A stretch of DNA of 64,000 bases from Pseudomonadota bacterium (GCA_024743055.1 JANSXH010000008.1:1-64000), one strand, 5' to 3'; shown: positions 26,375 to 35,720, numbered from the stretch's first letter. Made by a program: numbers and translations. Notes: generated by a model not told the origin, from the letters alone.

Positions 26375-26950
26375 ATGTCAGATTTAAAAAATACACCCCC
26401 CGCCGTCGGTGAAAATATCAATCGCTTGCGGAAAGAGAAACAATTGACCCTGGACCAGCTGGCAGCGGTGTGCGGGGTTTCGAAGTCCATGTTGTCACAG
26501 ATTGAACGCAACGAGACTAATCCGACCCTTGCGACTGTTTGGCGACTGGCAGAAGCGTTAGGCGAGTCAATCGATGACCTCATCCGCGGTCAGGAAGAGA
26601 ATCACAGCCTGACTGTGATCAGTGAATCTTCCATCCCGGTCATGAATGATGAAGCAGGTCAGTATCGGCTGGCTGTTCTCGGCCCCGCAAGCCTGGTCAA
26701 TGATATGGAATGGTATGAACTGACCATCAAACCGGGCGGAAAACTGACCTCCGCCCCACATACGGCAAGAACAACAGAGCATCTGACCGTTTTGCGAGGA
26801 GAGCTGCAAGTAACTGCAGGAGATGAAAAGGACAAAGTCGCTGCGGGAGAAACGGCCCGCTACGCTGCGGATCGTCCCCATGAAATCCGCAATGAGACAG
26901 ACGCAGAAGCCCGTGCTTTGCTGGTGGTCCTGATGGGTAAGCAGATCTGA
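26375..26950 (+). CDS. XRE family regulator with cupin domain
   Basis: A 191-aa protein with an N-terminal HTH_XRE domain (residues 10-70, VCGVSKSMLSQIERNETNP as recognition region) and a C-terminal cupin (about 110-188, with ELTIKPGGKLTSAPHTART). Proteins of this build sense small molecules such as amino acids or polyamines in the cupin. Being divergent from tdh-kbl, it most likely controls threonine degradation; the neighbouring repeated TTGGAT sites support this. It ends back-to-back with the glycerate kinase gene, with no gap. Confidence 0.9.
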   Translation: MSDLKNTPPAVGENINRLRKEKQLTLDQLAAVCGVSKSMLSQIERNETNPTLATVWRLAEALGESIDDLIRGQEENHSLTVISESSIPVMNDEAGQYRLAVLGPASLVNDMEWYELTIKPGGKLTSAPHTARTTEHLTVLRGELQVTAGDEKDKVAAGETARYAADRPHEIRNETDAEARALLVVLMGKQI

Positions 26951-28225
26951 TTAGAGAATGAGGATGGCCCGAAAGTCATTGACATTGGTTCGGGTCGGAC
27001 CGGTTTTAACCAGATCCCCCAGCCGGTCAAAATAAGTGTAGGAATCGTGTCGGGCCAAAAAGTCCGTGGCACTGATCCCCATTTCGCCGGATCGCTCCAA
27101 CGTATCGGGTCCAATTACTGCCCCGGCATTGTCTTCCGTCCCATCAATCCCATCGGTGTCACAAGCAAGCGCGTGTATATTTGCGGCACCGTTCAGGTTT
27201 AGGGCAAGACTGAGCAGATACTCACAATTACGACCCCCCCGCCCCGGCTTGGTTGCGCTATCTCTCACAGTCACCGTTGTCTCCCCGCCCGAAATCAAGA
27301 CACAAGGCTTCGGGATCGGCTGGTCTTGGGCATTCACCTGCAAAGCCATCGCTGCCAAAACTTTAGCAACCTCACTTGCTTCCCCTTCTATCCGGTCACT
27401 CAAAATGAGCGACGAAATGCCTTTTTCATGACAATAGGCTGCGGCAGCTTCGAGAGAGGCCTGCGGCGTGGAAATCATATGCGCCTTAGAATTCTCAAAA
27501 GCTTCATGAGAGGCACCGGCGGTTTCTGATGCCTCACTCTCCAGATAAGTTGATACAGAAGATGGGATATCAATTTCGTACTTCTTCAAAACTGCTAACG
27601 CATCCGCGGATGTTGTGCTGTCCGGAACTGTAGGTCCTGAAGCAATTACAGCCATCTCATCTCCAGGCACGTCGGAAATAGCCAGGGTTACGACTTTCGC
27701 CGGATGGGCCGCTAACGCCAACCGTCCGCCTTTGATGGCAGAGAGATGTTTGCGTAATGTGTTCATCTCCGTAATATCTGCTCCCGACGCGAGCAAGGCT
27801 TTGGTAACCGCCTTTTTCTCAGCAAGGGTTATGTCTCCGCCGGGCTTGGCCAGCAAAGAAGATCCACCGCCGGATATCAGACAAAGCACCAGATCATCTG
27901 GTCCCACATCCTCCAGAAGTTGGAGTATTTCGTCGGCTGCCTGGGCTCCCTCCTGATCCGGCACCGGATGGCCCGCCTCCACCACGCGAATATGCTTGAG
28001 GGGCAATCCATGCTCATAACGTGTAATGACCAGACCTTCCAATGGCCCTTGCCAATGGTCCTCAACTGCCTTGGCCATGGAAGCGGCAGCTTTGCCTGCG
28101 CCGATAACCAGGGTTCGTCCCTTGGGAGGAGGTGGCAGATACTCAGCCAGGCATTTAAGAGGATCAGCAGCGGATACGGCCGCGCCGAACAATTCCAGTA
28201 AAAACTCTCTTGGTTCAAGATCCAT
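26951..28225 (-). CDS. Glycerate 2-kinase (MOFRL family)
   Basis: MOFRL-type glycerate kinase (also annotated hydroxypyruvate reductase TtuD), 424 aa. The N-terminal DUF4147 part has the GKAA motif VIGAGKAAASMAKAV and the conserved LISGGGSSLLAKP; the C-terminal MOFRL part has VLISGGETTVTV and LACDTDGIDGTEDNAGA. It phosphorylates D-glycerate to 2-phosphoglycerate. Possible sources nearby are serine/glycine metabolism (kbl-tdh) and the HIBADH-type enzyme at 31691 if that reduces tartronate semialdehyde. It does not overlap its neighbours and probably has its own promoter. Confidence 0.9.
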   Translation of the reverse strand: MDLEPREFLLELFGAAVSAADPLKCLAEYLPPPPKGRTLVIGAGKAAASMAKAVEDHWQGPLEGLVITRYEHGLPLKHIRVVEAGHPVPDQEGAQAADEILQLLEDVGPDDLVLCLISGGGSSLLAKPGGDITLAEKKAVTKALLASGADITEMNTLRKHLSAIKGGRLALAAHPAKVVTLAISDVPGDEMAVIASGPTVPDSTTSADALAVLKKYEIDIPSSVSTYLESEASETAGASHEAFENSKAHMISTPQASLEAAAAYCHEKGISSLILSDRIEGEASEVAKVLAAMALQVNAQDQPIPKPCVLISGGETTVTVRDSATKPGRGGRNCEYLLSLALNLNGAANIHALACDTDGIDGTEDNAGAVIGPDTLERSGEMGISATDFLARHDSYTYFDRLGDLVKTGPTRTNVNDFRAILIL

Positions 28226-28287
28226 AAATGCCCCCTTATTTGCGACCTCTTTTTAGCGGATGGGGCATCAGTCTGGCTAGGCCAAAG

Positions 28288-28722
28288 TCACTCGAGGATA
28301 TCGTCAGGATGGCGATCCCGTTCTCTTTTCGGCAGATTGTCGGTCATCTCGTAATAGTCTCCGGCAAATTCCGTATAGATATGCATGGCCGTTTTCAGTT
28401 TTGTCGGCTCATCAAGCGAGCCTGCAGCAATACCCAGATTGCCACCCTTGGTTTCCGTCCAGAACAGGCTGGAGCCACATTTATTGCAAAATCCGCGCTT
28501 GGCTTGTTCTGAAGAATGATACCAGGTCAGGCCATCATCCTTCAGAAAATGGATGTTATCCGGATCGCAGACTGTGAAACCCGCAAGATAGCCTGACGTC
28601 TGTCGACATTGCTTGCAATGGCAAACCACCACAGGACGCAGGGGTTGATTGATTTCGAAGCGCACAGCCCCACAGAGGCAGCCGCCTTTTACAACAGTCC
28701 CAGATAGATCATCAGAGGTCAT
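28288..28722 (-). CDS. GFA family (glutathione-dependent formaldehyde-activating-like) protein
   Basis: Small zinc protein, 144 aa, with the three GFA cysteine motifs GGCLCGAVRFEI, CHCKQCRQTSG and CNKCGSSLFW. The family is named for glutathione-dependent formaldehyde activation, but many members have no known substrate. It follows the molybdopterin oxidoreductase by 17 bp and so is probably in one operon with it. A C1 or thiol-adduct role is suggested by that pairing only. Confidence 0.88.
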   Translation of the reverse strand: MTSDDLSGTVVKGGCLCGAVRFEINQPLRPVVVCHCKQCRQTSGYLAGFTVCDPDNIHFLKDDGLTWYHSSEQAKRGFCNKCGSSLFWTETKGGNLGIAAGSLDEPTKLKTAMHIYTEFAGDYYEMTDNLPKRERDRHPDDILE

Positions 28723-28739
28723 TCCATGCCTTTCCTAAC

Positions 28740-30767
28740 TCAGGCGGCGACGACCTCCACCCGGCAATCATTGAAGCAGGCCCCTTCACAGAGGTCGGCT
28801 TTGGAGGTGTCTGCCAGAGCCGAAACTGTCTGATTATTGGGTGTCGTCTTGAACCAGGAACCTTTCGGAGAATATAACACACCCGGCCTAACGAGATCAG
28901 TAATTTTGAGGGGCAGAAAAACCTCGCCCAGATCATTATAGACCCGGACCAAAGATCCATCCGCGAGATCCCGTGCCGCTGCGTCGGTTGGGTGCATTTC
29001 TAGGGCGGGCACATCGTCGTTAGCCCGTACCCCACCAAAAGTTGAGGTGACCATTTTATTTGAGGACGGGGTTACGAGGGATAAGGGAAGTTTCGCCTCA
29101 ACCGGATCAAAACTGGGGATATGCTGCTTAAAAGTATCGTTGAGATAGCTTGACTGCAGTTCAATCTTACCGCTCGGCGTCGATGGCATCGTATTGCCAT
29201 AGAGAATGGTCTCTCCTTTCCCGTCCTCCATAGAGAGTGCTGTTCCCACTGGTATTTCGCTTGGCTTAAAGCCTTTCAGGCGCGGATCGGTGGCATCAAG
29301 CGCGTCATCCATCAGCTCCTTGTCGGTCGCCTTAAAGATTTCCTCGTTAAATCCAAATTTTGCAGCCAGCCGACGGAAGATCTCCGTATTGGGGAGAGAA
29401 TCCCCGACCGGATCGATAACCTTATCAGCACGTTGCAGATACGGCTGTCCATAGGCACAGAAAATATCATCATGCTCAAAATGGGTCGCGGCTGGCAGGA
29501 TGATGTCGGCATATTTCATACTGTCTGTCATCGCCACCTCACAGCCGACGATAAACACATCCTCGCGGGACAGGCCTTTCTTCAACAGATTCTGGTCCGG
29601 CGAAACAATGACCGGATTATGGTTGTAGATAAACAACCCTTTGAGTGGGACATCCAGATCATCTTCAACAAGATGCTGCCCGATATCGAGGATATTGAGG
29701 GTCCGTGTCCCTTCAGGAATCAAATCCGGCCGCTGTAACCGATCCATGGTTTTTGGAAACAGATTGCCGGACCCGCCAATCAAACCGCCGCCCCGGACAC
29801 CGAATTTCCCGGTCAGCGCCGGCAGGGCGAAAATAGCGCGAATGCCGTTCCCGCCATTCCTGTTTCGCTCCAGCCCGTTCCCAACCGAAATCGCAGCCGG
29901 ATTGCTCTCGGCATAAAGCTCGGCAAAGGCCTGGATTTCCTCCACCGACACCCCACAAAGTTCCGCCGATTGTTCGAGGGTGTATTCATGAGCTTTTGTC
30001 ATGAATTCGTCCGCTCCCTGAACATTTTTTGCGATGAAGTCGGGATCGAAGGCGCCGAGGCGCTCAAGCTCTCTCGCGACAGCCCAGGCGAGGATGATGT
30101 CCATGCCGGGCCGGACGGCCAGGTACATGTCGGCCTGGTCGGCGATTTTTATATGCTTGGGATCAATGACCACGACTTTGGCGCCACGCGCCTTGGCTTT
30201 TTTGATCAACGGTGCGAGATGCAAGTTGGAATAGGTGACATTATTGCCCCAGACGACAATGAGATTGGCATGAACCGCTTGTTCCGGCTGCATAACCGCC
30301 GTAGTCCCGAAGGTTCCTTTATAAGCCTCTGACTTGATGCCACCACAGAGTGCCCGCCGATGCAACAAGGTTGCCCCAAGCCGGTGGAAAAACCGCATGT
30401 CCATGGAACCCGCCGCCAGCATGCCATGTGGGCCGGCATAGTTATAGGGCATGATGGCTTGCGGTCCGTGCTCCTCGATGATGGCACTAAATTTCTCATA
30501 CACTTCATCAAGAGCCTCATCCCAGCTGATGGGTGAAAAGCTGTCGGAACCTTTAGGGCCCGTCCGTCTCAGGGGCGTCGTCAAACGGTTCGGTCCATGC
30601 ACAAATTCCGGATAATAGCGGGCGACCTTATTGCAGACGACACCGCCGGTTACCGGGTTGGCTTCAGAGCCACGCACCTTGGCAACCTGTCCGTCCTCAA
30701 CAGTAACGGTCAGACTGCAGGTATCAGGGCAATCCAAAGGGCAAACACTTGCAAATTCCTGGGACAT
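28740..30767 (-). CDS. Molybdopterin oxidoreductase, cytoplasmic, function unknown
   Basis: DMSO-reductase-superfamily protein, 675 aa, with an N-terminal [4Fe-4S] motif (CPLDCPDTCSL, then GGVVCNKVARYYPE), molybdopterin domains and a C-terminal MopB-binding domain (ALEMHPTDAAARDLADGSLV). There is no twin-arginine signal, so it is likely cytoplasmic. No iron-sulfur electron-transfer or membrane partner is adjacent. It resembles the many uncharacterised BisC/PhsA-like proteins often next to GFA proteins. Formate dehydrogenase is unlikely without partner subunits. It is divergent from the AraC regulator. Confidence 0.8.
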   Translation of the reverse strand: MSQEFASVCPLDCPDTCSLTVTVEDGQVAKVRGSEANPVTGGVVCNKVARYYPEFVHGPNRLTTPLRRTGPKGSDSFSPISWDEALDEVYEKFSAIIEEHGPQAIMPYNYAGPHGMLAAGSMDMRFFHRLGATLLHRRALCGGIKSEAYKGTFGTTAVMQPEQAVHANLIVVWGNNVTYSNLHLAPLIKKAKARGAKVVVIDPKHIKIADQADMYLAVRPGMDIILAWAVARELERLGAFDPDFIAKNVQGADEFMTKAHEYTLEQSAELCGVSVEEIQAFAELYAESNPAAISVGNGLERNRNGGNGIRAIFALPALTGKFGVRGGGLIGGSGNLFPKTMDRLQRPDLIPEGTRTLNILDIGQHLVEDDLDVPLKGLFIYNHNPVIVSPDQNLLKKGLSREDVFIVGCEVAMTDSMKYADIILPAATHFEHDDIFCAYGQPYLQRADKVIDPVGDSLPNTEIFRRLAAKFGFNEEIFKATDKELMDDALDATDPRLKGFKPSEIPVGTALSMEDGKGETILYGNTMPSTPSGKIELQSSYLNDTFKQHIPSFDPVEAKLPLSLVTPSSNKMVTSTFGGVRANDDVPALEMHPTDAAARDLADGSLVRVYNDLGEVFLPLKITDLVRPGVLYSPKGSWFKTTPNNQTVSALADTSKADLCEGACFNDCRVEVVAA

Positions 30768-30800
30768 CGACTTATCCTTTTATGGCAATATAGAGCAACA

Positions 30801-30862
30801 TCCAGTATGCCCTTAAATTGGACCAGTAAAAGTACCAGTTTTTTGTGATTATTGGTACCACT
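30801..30862. promoter_or_regulatory. Direct repeats between molybdopterin gene and AraC gene
   Basis: Four related hexamers are seen in one orientation: TCCAGT (30801), ACCAGT (30822), ACCAGT (30834) and ACCACT (30857). The first and second are exactly 21 bp apart, two helical turns, the usual arrangement of AraC-family half sites. They lie in the 118-bp divergent promoter. Confidence 0.35.
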
Positions 30863-30885
30863 CTTCAGACCGTTAGGTCAGGACC

Positions 30886-31698
30886 ATGAAAACAACGATC
30901 GAGCCTGCCCATTACGAACCAGGTGATTTTCTTGAAAGGCCTATCATTCTGAGGGCCTTTGATATGGAGGCTGGGGTCCGAGTGGCCCCTCACCGGCATC
31001 GCTGGGGCCAACTTGCCTATGCGTCACAGGGGATCATTATCGTTTCCACCGAAGATGGCCGCTGGATGGTGCCGCCAGAGCGGGCTGTCTGGATCCCACC
31101 GGATGTGGCCCATGCTGTCAACACAACTGCCAAGGCCAAATTTCGAAGCGTCCATATTTCCGCAGAGCACAGCCGCAGCTTGCCCTCAGACTGTCAGGTC
31201 CTGGTTGTCAGTCCGTTGTTACGGGAGTTGATCTTTCGCGCTGAATCTATTTCTCGCGACTATGCGCCAAACAGCAGTGACAGCCGTTTGATGTCAGTGA
31301 TTCTAGATCAAATACGTGAAGCAGATCAGGCCCCACTCTATTTACCCATGCCCATGGACAAACGCCTTTCCCGCATAACCGATATCCTGCTTGATGAACC
31401 AGCTAACAATCAAACCCTTAAAGATTTTTCTGAAAAAAGCGGCGCCAGTGAGCGCACTCTAGCCCGTCTGTTCAAAAAGGAAACTGGCCTGACCTTCGGC
31501 AAATGGCGACAGCAACGGCGGTTGCTTGCTGCTCTCGAGCTTCTTGCCCAGGGAAACTCCGTCACCACAGTTGCGCTAGATCTGGGGTATGAGAGCGTCA
31601 GCGCTTTTATTGCGATGTTCAAATTGGCACTCGGGACAACGCCCACACGCTATTTCGAGGCAACGAATACAAAATTGAAGGGAGAGGCTGTTGACTAA
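30886..31698 (+). CDS. AraC family transcriptional regulator
   Basis: AraC/XylS-type regulator, 270 aa. The N-terminal cupin contains VAPHRHRWGQLAYASQG and VPPERAVWIPPDVAH; the C-terminal double HTH has KDFSEKSGASERTLARLFKKETG and VALDLGYESVSAFIAMFKLALG. The gene overlaps the downstream HIBADH-type dehydrogenase, whose TTG start lies inside its final codons. It is divergent from the molybdopterin oxidoreductase gene, where direct repeats lie. It could regulate one or both sides. Confidence 0.9.
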   Translation: MKTTIEPAHYEPGDFLERPIILRAFDMEAGVRVAPHRHRWGQLAYASQGIIIVSTEDGRWMVPPERAVWIPPDVAHAVNTTAKAKFRSVHISAEHSRSLPSDCQVLVVSPLLRELIFRAESISRDYAPNSSDSRLMSVILDQIREADQAPLYLPMPMDKRLSRITDILLDEPANNQTLKDFSEKSGASERTLARLFKKETGLTFGKWRQQRRLLAALELLAQGNSVTTVALDLGYESVSAFIAMFKLALGTTPTRYFEATNTKLKGEAVD

Positions 31699-32524
31699 GG
31701 CACCAAGTATCGGGATCGCCGGTTGCGGCGCTATGGGATTACCAATGGCTCAAAACCTGTTGTCTGGAGGATTTGACGTTTGGGGATATGATATCCGGCC
31801 TATGGAAGAGTTCGAGGGATTTTCCTCCCGCATGCGCGCCTCTGCGGCTGATCTCGCGACGGACTGCCCAGCCGTGATATCAGTCGTCCGCGATTGGTCA
31901 CAGACAATCGAATTGTGTTTTGAAGAACAGGGACTTTTTACTGGAAATATTGTCCCTGAAACTCTCGTGGTGAGTTCAACCTTGTCACCCGGCCTTATCC
32001 ATGACTTGCGAACACGGATCCCTGAGACGACCAACCTTGTCGACGCCCCGATGTCCGGCGCCCCTTATCGAGCCATAGACGGCACGCTGACCTTTATGGT
32101 GGGCGGAGAAAGACCTGAAGTTGACAAGCTAATGCCGGCATTTTCAACCATGGGCTCAGAGATCACTCATTTAGGTGCCTTAGGGTCAGGCATGACCTGC
32201 AAAGTTTTGAACAATATGCTGGCGGCAACTTCCGTTATCGCGGTCCGCGAGATTATGGAAGCAGCCGAGAAACTTGATTTTCCCACTGAAACCTTGCTTC
32301 GAATCGCCAGAACCAGTTCTGGCAGTACTTGGTTTGGTGATAACATTGATAAAATCTCCTGGGCGGATGAAGGCTATTCCATCGCCAACACCATTGGTAT
32401 CCTTGAAAAAGATGTCCATGCCCTTTTAGACGCTACGGAAAAGTTCCCGGAACTTCGTATCAATGGATTTGCCGAGTTTATCGTTGGAGAATTGAGAAAC
32501 TTGACGCCAGTAGTAGAAGACTGA
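31691..32524 (+). CDS. NAD(P)-dependent oxidoreductase, 3-hydroxyisobutyrate dehydrogenase family
   Basis: Beta-hydroxyacid dehydrogenase, 277 aa. The cofactor motif GIAGCGAMGLPMAQNLL is at the N-terminus, the substrate motif DAPMSGAPYRAIDGT in the middle, and the catalytic Lys in GMTCKVLNNML. I accept the TTG at 31691 as start: GGGAGAGG lies before it and the Rossmann strand follows at once. The start overlaps the AraC stop by eight bases. Likely a 3-hydroxyisobutyrate or tartronate semialdehyde reductase type enzyme; if the latter, its product glycerate could feed the glycerate kinase at 26951. Confidence 0.85.
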   Translation: MTKAPSIGIAGCGAMGLPMAQNLLSGGFDVWGYDIRPMEEFEGFSSRMRASAADLATDCPAVISVVRDWSQTIELCFEEQGLFTGNIVPETLVVSSTLSPGLIHDLRTRIPETTNLVDAPMSGAPYRAIDGTLTFMVGGERPEVDKLMPAFSTMGSEITHLGALGSGMTCKVLNNMLAATSVIAVREIMEAAEKLDFPTETLLRIARTSSGSTWFGDNIDKISWADEGYSIANTIGILEKDVHALLDATEKFPELRINGFAEFIVGELRNLTPVVED

Positions 32525-32598
32525 TTTGCTGAAAAAAACCTACGAAAAAACTGGATTTATCAGCAGAACACCAAAGAAAAATAAAATGGGAGGAAAGC

Positions 32599-34185
32599 AT
32601 GTTTGATTACATCGTTGTAGGAAGTGGATCCGGCGGCTCCGTCATTGCCAGCCGATTGTCAGAAGATCCTGCTGTCAAAGTATGCCTGCTCGAGGCTGGA
32701 GGACCCGATAAAAGCATCCTGATCCATGCGCCGATTGGTGTCGCAGCCATTCTACCCCGAAAATTCTTCAATTGGGGATTTGATACCGTACCGCAAAAAC
32801 ATCTGAAAGGCAGAAAGGGGTATCAACCCCGCGGAAAGACCTTGGGCGGATCGAGTTCTATTAATGCCATGCTCTATGTCCGGGGCCATAAGTCTGATTA
32901 TGATGATTGGGCCGCACTCGGCAATCCCGGATGGTCCTATGATGATGTCCTTCCTTATTTCAAAAAGGCAGAGAATAACGAGCGCGGGGCCGACGATTAT
33001 CACGGAACGGGCGGACCGCTGAACGTGGCTGATCTCAGATCCGGAACACCCGTCAGCGATGTCTTTACAGATGCCGCCATGCAGGTCCAGCTACCTACAA
33101 ATATGGATTTTAACGGCGAAGAACAGGAAGGCGTTGGGCCCTACCAGACAACCCAGAAGAACGGCGAACGCTGGAGTGCGGCGAAAGGATACCTTACTCC
33201 CAATCTCAACCGGCCCAATCTTCATGTGATCACTAATGCATTGGCGACCAAGTTGCTGATGGAAGGTAAAAAGGTGGTGGGCCTGACCTATACTCAAAAA
33301 GGACAGACCCATGACGTTAAGGCGTCAAAAGAAGTCATTCTCTGTGGCGGCGCCTTTGCCTCACCACAACTGTTACTCCTTTCAGGTATCGGTCCGGGTG
33401 AAGAGCTTGCAAAGCACGGGATTGAAGTCGTACATGAGCTTCCCGGTGTCGGTGCAAATCTCCAGGACCATATCGATTATGTGACTGCCTATAAGTCCTC
33501 TTCCCGTGAAACCATGGGAATTTCCTTAGGTGGCGGCATTGATCTCATGAAAGGGATCATGGAATGGAGGAAACAACGGACAGGGATCATTACTTCCCCA
33601 CTCGCGGAGCGCGGCGCCTTCTTGAAAACGGATCCCAGCCTCGACCGACCAGACATACAATTACATTTCGTAATCGGGCCATTGGATGACCATGCACGAA
33701 AAACCCATCTGGGGCACGGGTATTCCTGCCATGTCTGTGTATTGCGACCGAAAAGCCGAGGTACTGTAGGTCTGCAAAGTGCCGACCCCTCTGCAGCGCC
33801 AATGATTGACCCGAATTTCCTCGCCGAACAAGAGGATTTGGATACCCTTCTCAAGGGCTTCAAGGTTATGCAGAAGGTATTGGACGCACCCGCCTTCGAT
33901 CACTATCGAGGGAAGCCCTTGTATGAGGTAGATACGAGTTCGGACGAGGCAATTATTGATGCCCTACGAAGCCGTTCCGACACCGTTTATCATCCGGTCG
34001 GCACCTGCAAGATGGGGACGGATCCCATGGCTGTTGTGGATCCTGAGCTTAAAGTTCACGGGATTGAGGGCCTGCGAATTGCTGATGCGTCCATCATGCC
34101 CACCCTAATCGGGGGCAATACAAATGCACCGACTGTTATGATTGGGGAAAAAGGGGCCGATATGATCAAAGCCTCGGCCGCGTAA
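32599..34185 (+). CDS. GMC family oxidoreductase (alcohol/choline dehydrogenase-like)
   Basis: FAD-dependent GMC enzyme, 528 aa. The FAD motif is VVGSGSGGSVIASRLS, the first GMC signature RGKTLGGSSSINAMLY, the second EVILCGGAFASPQLLLLSG, and the active-site His lies in VYHPVGTCKMG. A GGAGG site precedes the ATG. It is shorter than BetA and closer in look to alkanol dehydrogenases such as AlkJ. It lies 74 bp after the HIBADH-type gene and may be cotranscribed with it; the substrate is an alcohol not identified here. Confidence 0.9.
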   Translation: MFDYIVVGSGSGGSVIASRLSEDPAVKVCLLEAGGPDKSILIHAPIGVAAILPRKFFNWGFDTVPQKHLKGRKGYQPRGKTLGGSSSINAMLYVRGHKSDYDDWAALGNPGWSYDDVLPYFKKAENNERGADDYHGTGGPLNVADLRSGTPVSDVFTDAAMQVQLPTNMDFNGEEQEGVGPYQTTQKNGERWSAAKGYLTPNLNRPNLHVITNALATKLLMEGKKVVGLTYTQKGQTHDVKASKEVILCGGAFASPQLLLLSGIGPGEELAKHGIEVVHELPGVGANLQDHIDYVTAYKSSSRETMGISLGGGIDLMKGIMEWRKQRTGIITSPLAERGAFLKTDPSLDRPDIQLHFVIGPLDDHARKTHLGHGYSCHVCVLRPKSRGTVGLQSADPSAAPMIDPNFLAEQEDLDTLLKGFKVMQKVLDAPAFDHYRGKPLYEVDTSSDEAIIDALRSRSDTVYHPVGTCKMGTDPMAVVDPELKVHGIEGLRIADASIMPTLIGGNTNAPTVMIGEKGADMIKASAA

Positions 34186-34215
34186 TACTAACATTTGCTC
34201 AAAGGAGATCGCTTC

Positions 34216-34662
34216 ATGCTCATCCAGCTTGCCGTGGGAACGGCGCTCATTATTGTTTGCGTCGTCAATCATGCCATATGCCTGGAGCTTCTCTTGCGCA
34301 GGGTAAAAACTATTGGCCCGAAATGGGACAGGCGGCTGCCGACTTTCGGCCATATCATTATCATGATCGTTGTGGTGATCGGATTGTTTGCCGCCCATAC
34401 CATTGAAGCCTGGATTTGGGCGGTCTTTTACTGGCTCAGCGGTGATGTGAAAAGCTTCACGGAGGCTATCTATTTCTCGACGGTGACATACACCACCCTT
34501 GGCTATGGCGACATCGTCCTCACCGACGAATGGTATGTCACCTCGTCCTTGCAAGCCGTCAGCGGCATCATCCTGTTTGGATGGAGCACGGCGTTTCTTG
34601 TTAATGTTCGAGGATTTTTCTGGAGGAAATGGGGTGTCGACGGCCACATCCACACGCCCTAG
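34216..34662 (+). CDS. Ion channel protein with K+ selectivity filter
   Basis: Small membrane protein, 148 aa, with an N-terminal helix (LIQLAVGTALIIVCVVNHAI), a second helix (HIIIMIVVVIGLFAAHTIEA), a pore loop TVTYTTLGYGDIVL that holds the K+ filter TLGYGD, and a last helix (VSGIILFGWSTAFLVNVRGF). The ATG at 34216 is chosen because AAAGGAGA lies seven bases before it; a codon at 34195 is also in frame. It has no RCK regulatory domain. It converges with the MscS channel gene, separated by a terminator, so two ion-flow genes are neighbours. Confidence 0.85.
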   Translation: MLIQLAVGTALIIVCVVNHAICLELLLRRVKTIGPKWDRRLPTFGHIIIMIVVVIGLFAAHTIEAWIWAVFYWLSGDVKSFTEAIYFSTVTYTTLGYGDIVLTDEWYVTSSLQAVSGIILFGWSTAFLVNVRGFFWRKWGVDGHIHTP

Positions 34663-34667
34663 AAAGG

Positions 34668-34705
34668 TGGCCGGCTACTTGTTAAGGAAGCCGGCCATAT
34701 TTTTA
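34668..34705 (+). terminator. Intrinsic terminator after K+ channel gene
   Basis: TGGCCGGCT (34668-34676) pairs perfectly with AGCCGGCCA (34689-34697) around a 12-base loop and is followed by TATTTTTATT. It ends six bases after the channel stop and abuts the MscS stop, so it may also serve the converging gene. Confidence 0.8.
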
Positions 34706-35524
34706 TTAGCTGGCTTCCTCAACGCGATGAATAACCTGCTGCGGATACGGGATGCTAACACCTTCCTTATCGAAGGTTTGCTTGATGGCTTTTGTCAGCG
34801 CAAATTTTAGCGGAAAATAATTGCCGTTATCGCACCAGACACGTACCGTGAAATTCACGGAGCTATCGGCAAGTTCCGCGACTTCAATCAACGGCGCCGG
34901 ATCCTTGTGAGACATCTCGTTTGCCGTGACAACCTTCTCGATGATTGCCCGGGCCCGGTCAATATCATCTTCGTAAGCAATTCCGATAACAAAATCCATA
35001 CGCCGGGTGGCATGGAAGCTATAGTTACTGATAGCGCTCCCCCATACCGTTCCGTTCGGGATAATGATCTGAATGTTGTCCGGCGTTGCCAACTCGGTGG
35101 TAAAAAGATCAATAGATTTTATTGACCCGGCATATCCGCCAACTTCTACATAGTCACCGACCTTCATAGGCCGGAAAATCAGAAGCATCACGCCACCAGC
35201 TACGTTGCTGAGGGTTCCTTGTAACGCAAGACCGATGGCCAAACCGGCGGCACCAAAGACCGCAACCAGACTGGCTGTTTGCACGCCAAACTGTGAAAGG
35301 ACGAAAATGACCGTAACGGCCAGGATCGTAAATTTGACCATACTGCCAAGGAAGCCACTGACGGTTGGATCAACGCCTTTCTTGTTCATAATATTGGTCA
35401 TGGTCTTTGGGATGCGTTTGGAGAGTATGTAACCCACCACCAGAATTATGATCGCACCAATCACATCAAGGCCATAGAGGGTAACCGCCTCAACAACCTG
35501 ATCAATAATATCCTGTATTTCCAA
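34706..35524 (-). CDS. mscS: Small-conductance mechanosensitive channel (MscS)
   Basis: MscS-family inner-membrane channel, 272 aa, similar in size to E. coli MscS (286 aa). Three helices are seen: DVIGAIIILVVGYILSKR, MVKFTILAVTVIFVLSQFG, and the Gly/Ala-rich pore helix AVFGAAGLAIGLALQGTLSNVAGG. The beta and alpha/beta cytoplasmic domains follow (FRPMKVGDYVEVGGYAGSI). It releases solutes on hypoosmotic shock, which fits an organism that also makes glycine betaine. Confidence 0.93.
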   Translation of the reverse strand: MEIQDIIDQVVEAVTLYGLDVIGAIIILVVGYILSKRIPKTMTNIMNKKGVDPTVSGFLGSMVKFTILAVTVIFVLSQFGVQTASLVAVFGAAGLAIGLALQGTLSNVAGGVMLLIFRPMKVGDYVEVGGYAGSIKSIDLFTTELATPDNIQIIIPNGTVWGSAISNYSFHATRRMDFVIGIAYEDDIDRARAIIEKVVTANEMSHKDPAPLIEVAELADSSVNFTVRVWCDNGNYFPLKFALTKAIKQTFDKEGVSIPYPQQVIHRVEEAS

Positions 35525-35690
35525 CTTCTTTACCCCCGTTAAACAACTATCCTTACCCCTCTTTTACGCATGGGGCATCTCAATAGATTGCTCATATAAA
35601 AACTCAAGCTACTGGGCAGAATAGGATTATATTCCGGCGAAGAAAAGGCGGAAAATATTCGCCTATTTATTAACCATGCCGGGATAATTC

Positions 35691-35720
35691 CTTGACTTTC
35701 GGGGCGGAACACCGCATATG
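35691..35720 (+). promoter_or_regulatory. Candidate promoter for the RNA helicase
   Basis: CTTGACT (from 35691) gives a -35 of TTGACT at 35692-35697, and CATATG at 35715-35720 lies 17 bp downstream as -10, close to the alphaproteobacterial CTTGAC-17-CTATAT pattern. It is the best match in the region but is not proven. Confidence 0.4.

Noticed and set aside
28740..30767. Formate dehydrogenase
   Set aside because: No iron-sulfur, diaphorase or FdhD-type partner genes are adjacent and only the general superfamily motifs are visible.
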